Below are positions 61,736-64,000 of a stretch of DNA of 64,000 bases, piece after piece. Within the stretch, counting starts at the first letter, position 1; every line of letters begins with the position of its first letter. Under the pieces are notes generated by a model that saw only the letters and a program-made list of their open reading frames with translations, was not told the DNA's origin and did no database searches. The position numbers were made by a program, and so were the translations under genes. Source of the DNA: Artocarpus heterophyllus (lineage: Eukaryota; Streptophyta; Magnoliopsida; Rosales; Moraceae); contig CM046338.1 of NCBI GenBank assembly GCA_025403435.1, forward strand, positions 18,203,399 through 18,267,398, given 5' to 3'.

Positions 61736-64000
61736 TCCTTAATTTCCCTAATAAATAAACCTTATCAGCTGTGCTAGTACCAACGTATTTGTCCTTTTCA
61801 TCTATACCTCCTAATCAATTTTCTATTTGATTTATCTTCAAAAACTTTTGTTTACTTACACATTCTCTCGTTATTTTTACGTGTATAATATTAGTCCGAA
61901 ACACATATCTTGATTGAAATGCATATATTAGTACATTTACTTTTTAAAAATTTATATTTTAAAAATTCATCATTAAGATAACTCTTTTTTTTTTTTTCCT
62001 AATATGTCGTATTGTTATAAATTTTCCAAATGCTCTCCATGGTTAAATATTTTGAGTTAATTACATAATTAAACTCTTAAATTTAATTATTTCTCATGTT
62101 TTCTCTAATTTTAGAAACTACAGCAAAAATATTCTCTAAATTTTAAAATGTATATCAATTTTATCCTCCACTTCTTTGTGAATAGAAAATATTGGACGAA
62201 ACGGCATGACCACCCTTAAATAGTTTAAGAAAACCATTTTGTAATTTTAAAAACATAAAAGTCCCTAAATCAAACCACGAAATTCAAAAAATGGGTTTTG
62301 TTATTTAAACATTGAAATATTGTCAAGATTGTTTCTTAAGAATAAAGTAAGATTTATATTTAAATCTACCCTAATAATGGGTATTTTTGTCTTTTTTCTT
62401 TGTTTTTCCATCCACAAAGTGTGTGAGGGATAAAATTAAGACACGTTTTTCAAATTTAATGATACTTTGTAATTTCTAAAAATATATTAATAAATTAAGA
62501 AAGAATTAAAACTAAAGTATGATTATGTAATTAGCTCTAAATATATTGTTCCTTCCATTCCTCTCAATCATTATTTTTAAGTATGACCCACATTAATTCT
62601 TCTCCAAGATTGATGTGATTCTTATCTTTATCTACAGATTTAGTTGATTTGGTCTTTATGGGATCTAAAGTTGATCTTGTCCTAATTTATCTATGTGGGA
62701 CCTACTGGTCTCTAGTTGATTATTGCCTCCATTCAATTCGTTATCTTTAGTCAATCTGGCCAATTGACGCTTTCTAGTCCATTCTTCTAGGCTATTAGTT
62801 GACACATGTACGATGATGACTAAGGTGCTATTTTTACCCCCTCAAATTATATTATTTTTAATGCATTTGAACATCTGATCAATTTTTAAATGGCTTATAA
62901 GTCCTAGATTGAAACCCAAGAAGGAGATATTTAGGAATACTTTCTAATAAAATTAACCGTAAGGTGCATAATACATTGAGTGATAGCAACATGACTTGTG
63001 TGAACAATTGAGAGAACTATAGATTGTAATGAGCTTTAAGATGGCAAAATTCATATTGAGCCATGGTGGATTTATATGCTAGAGATATTTTTAGTATCAT
63101 TCCAAAAAGGAATATTGAATAAATTAGGGTTTCTCACTCTAATACATGAATAATAGGCAGTGTTAGTTAATAATTAGATTTAAATTAGATTTGTCTTAGT
63201 CAACTTGTATGCTCCAGTGTTTTTATATTATTAAATTTCTCTTAATTTAGATTTTGCTTTATTTTCTCTTGTTTTATTAGTTATATTCATTTTTATTATC
63301 TCCTTGTAATATAGTTTGTTTAACAAAATTAGAAGTATTATAATTTTAGTAGTTGTTATTTTAATCGTTGAGGAAACGATATTCTATTGTTTAACTATAT
63401 TACTTTCATACAAAGAAGTGAAAGATCAGCCAAAAAAATCGAAAAATAAAGAAATTACGTACGGCCATAAACGACCATCAATAGGATTCATACTTGTAAG
63501 GAAAGGCAAAAATGAACTAAGAAGAGAGAGAAAGCAACTTGAACTTTAAAACCACTAATTTACTATCTTAAGCTTTTAAATCTTCTCAACTTTGCCCCTA
63601 TGTTCATTTTTCCAACAAAAGTGACAAAAATAAACCCATGTAAGGTGCATGTAGGAGTTGTTAAAACAATATATGCCTTGATAATGTCCTTTTTGTCCTC
63701 AACATAAGAAAACTCTAAATTGGAAGTCCCCGAATTATTTTTCCTAACTTGAGAATGTAAATGATAATTTCCTACTTGGGACTAATAAAATGTCATTTTT
63801 GCTCATGTAGACTATCCATGTATGACTCACGTGAGTCTATTCCTGTCATTTTTGACAAAAAATTAGACAGAGGGAGCAAAATAAAGAGATCTAAAAGTTT
63901 GAGGTAATAAAATGGGGTTCTAAAGTAGAAGGGGCAAAATGGTGATCGTCATATAAGAAAATAATAAAATGAGATAAGTTTTTATTACCTTTTTTGAAAT

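Larger units (their letters stand above)
60361..64000. other. AT-rich intergenic region, no gene recognised
   Basis: Holds AT microsatellites, a 178-bp tandem duplication and otherwise AT-rich DNA. The 77-codon frame at 63316-63549 has no recognisable domain. Confidence 0.55.

Noticed and set aside
63316..63549. A 77-codon frame starting with a hydrophobic segment.
   Set aside because: AT-rich composition alone gives Ile/Leu/Val-rich starts; no homology, splice context or promoter was seen.

Overview
The window is nuclear DNA of a flowering plant, most likely a eudicot. Genes have many short AT-rich introns with GT-AG borders, the spacers are very AT-rich, and there are Copia retrotransposons, a hAT element, Tourist-like MITEs and a tRNA-derived SINE. 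No prokaryotic, viral-genome, rRNA or CRISPR features were seen. A cucurbit is possible, but that is only an impression.

Left part (1-19 kb). After a repeat-rich start with a non-autonomous hAT element (1250-2054, 8-bp target duplication), the minus strand carries a nine-exon amidase of the AMI1 type (2274-6112), a seven-exon RING E3 ligase (6805-8549), a single-exon B3-like gene (13342-13950) and a four-exon BTB/NPH3 gene (16189-18961). The 4.8 kb between the RING and B3 genes holds microsatellites, a degenerate tandem repeat and a Tourist-like MITE.

Middle (19-46 kb). A long AT-rich spacer precedes an intronless membrane-protein gene (24802-25518, plus). Next is a pentatricopeptide-repeat pseudogene (25922-27626, plus) that resembles the mitochondrial RNA-editing factor MEF19 and is broken by at least five frameshifts and two stops. 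Two degraded paralogous segments (about 28.0-30.6 and 34.8-37.7 kb) share order and orientation and are separated by 4 kb of AT-rich DNA. Then comes a head-to-head pair of alpha-crystallin-domain genes of the IDM2/IDM3 (active DNA demethylation) family. The minus-strand copy (38318-39930) is short and intact. The plus-strand copy (about 40.2-45.97 kb) is long and ruined by stops, frameshifts and an insertion. The promoter between them holds an 11-bp inverted repeat containing two mitotic MSA-like sites.

Right part (46-64 kb). A heavily decayed Copia pol remnant (47.6-49.0 kb, minus) lies just upstream of the ten-exon plastid adenylosuccinate lyase gene (49431-53923, plus), whose last intron carries a tRNA-like SINE. 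A young Copia element (55865-60195, minus) has both LTRs, a 5-bp target duplication, a primer-binding site and a polypurine tract. Its single open frame encodes Gag, protease and integrase, but reverse transcriptase and RNase H have been removed in frame. Its U3 region carries an array of 12-bp GC palindromes whose copy number differs between the two LTRs. The last 3.8 kb is AT-rich with a recent 178-bp tandem duplication.

The intact genes (auxin-related amidase, E3 ligase, B3-like, NPH3-like, chaperone-like, purine synthesis) are unrelated neighbours, not a pathway. The most unusual content is the RT-deleted Copia element, the palindrome array in its promoter, the divergent intact/dead IDM-like pair and the dead MEF19-like gene. 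Coordinates were read by eye. Intron-exon joins were checked by frame and total codon count, but a boundary may be off by a base or two.
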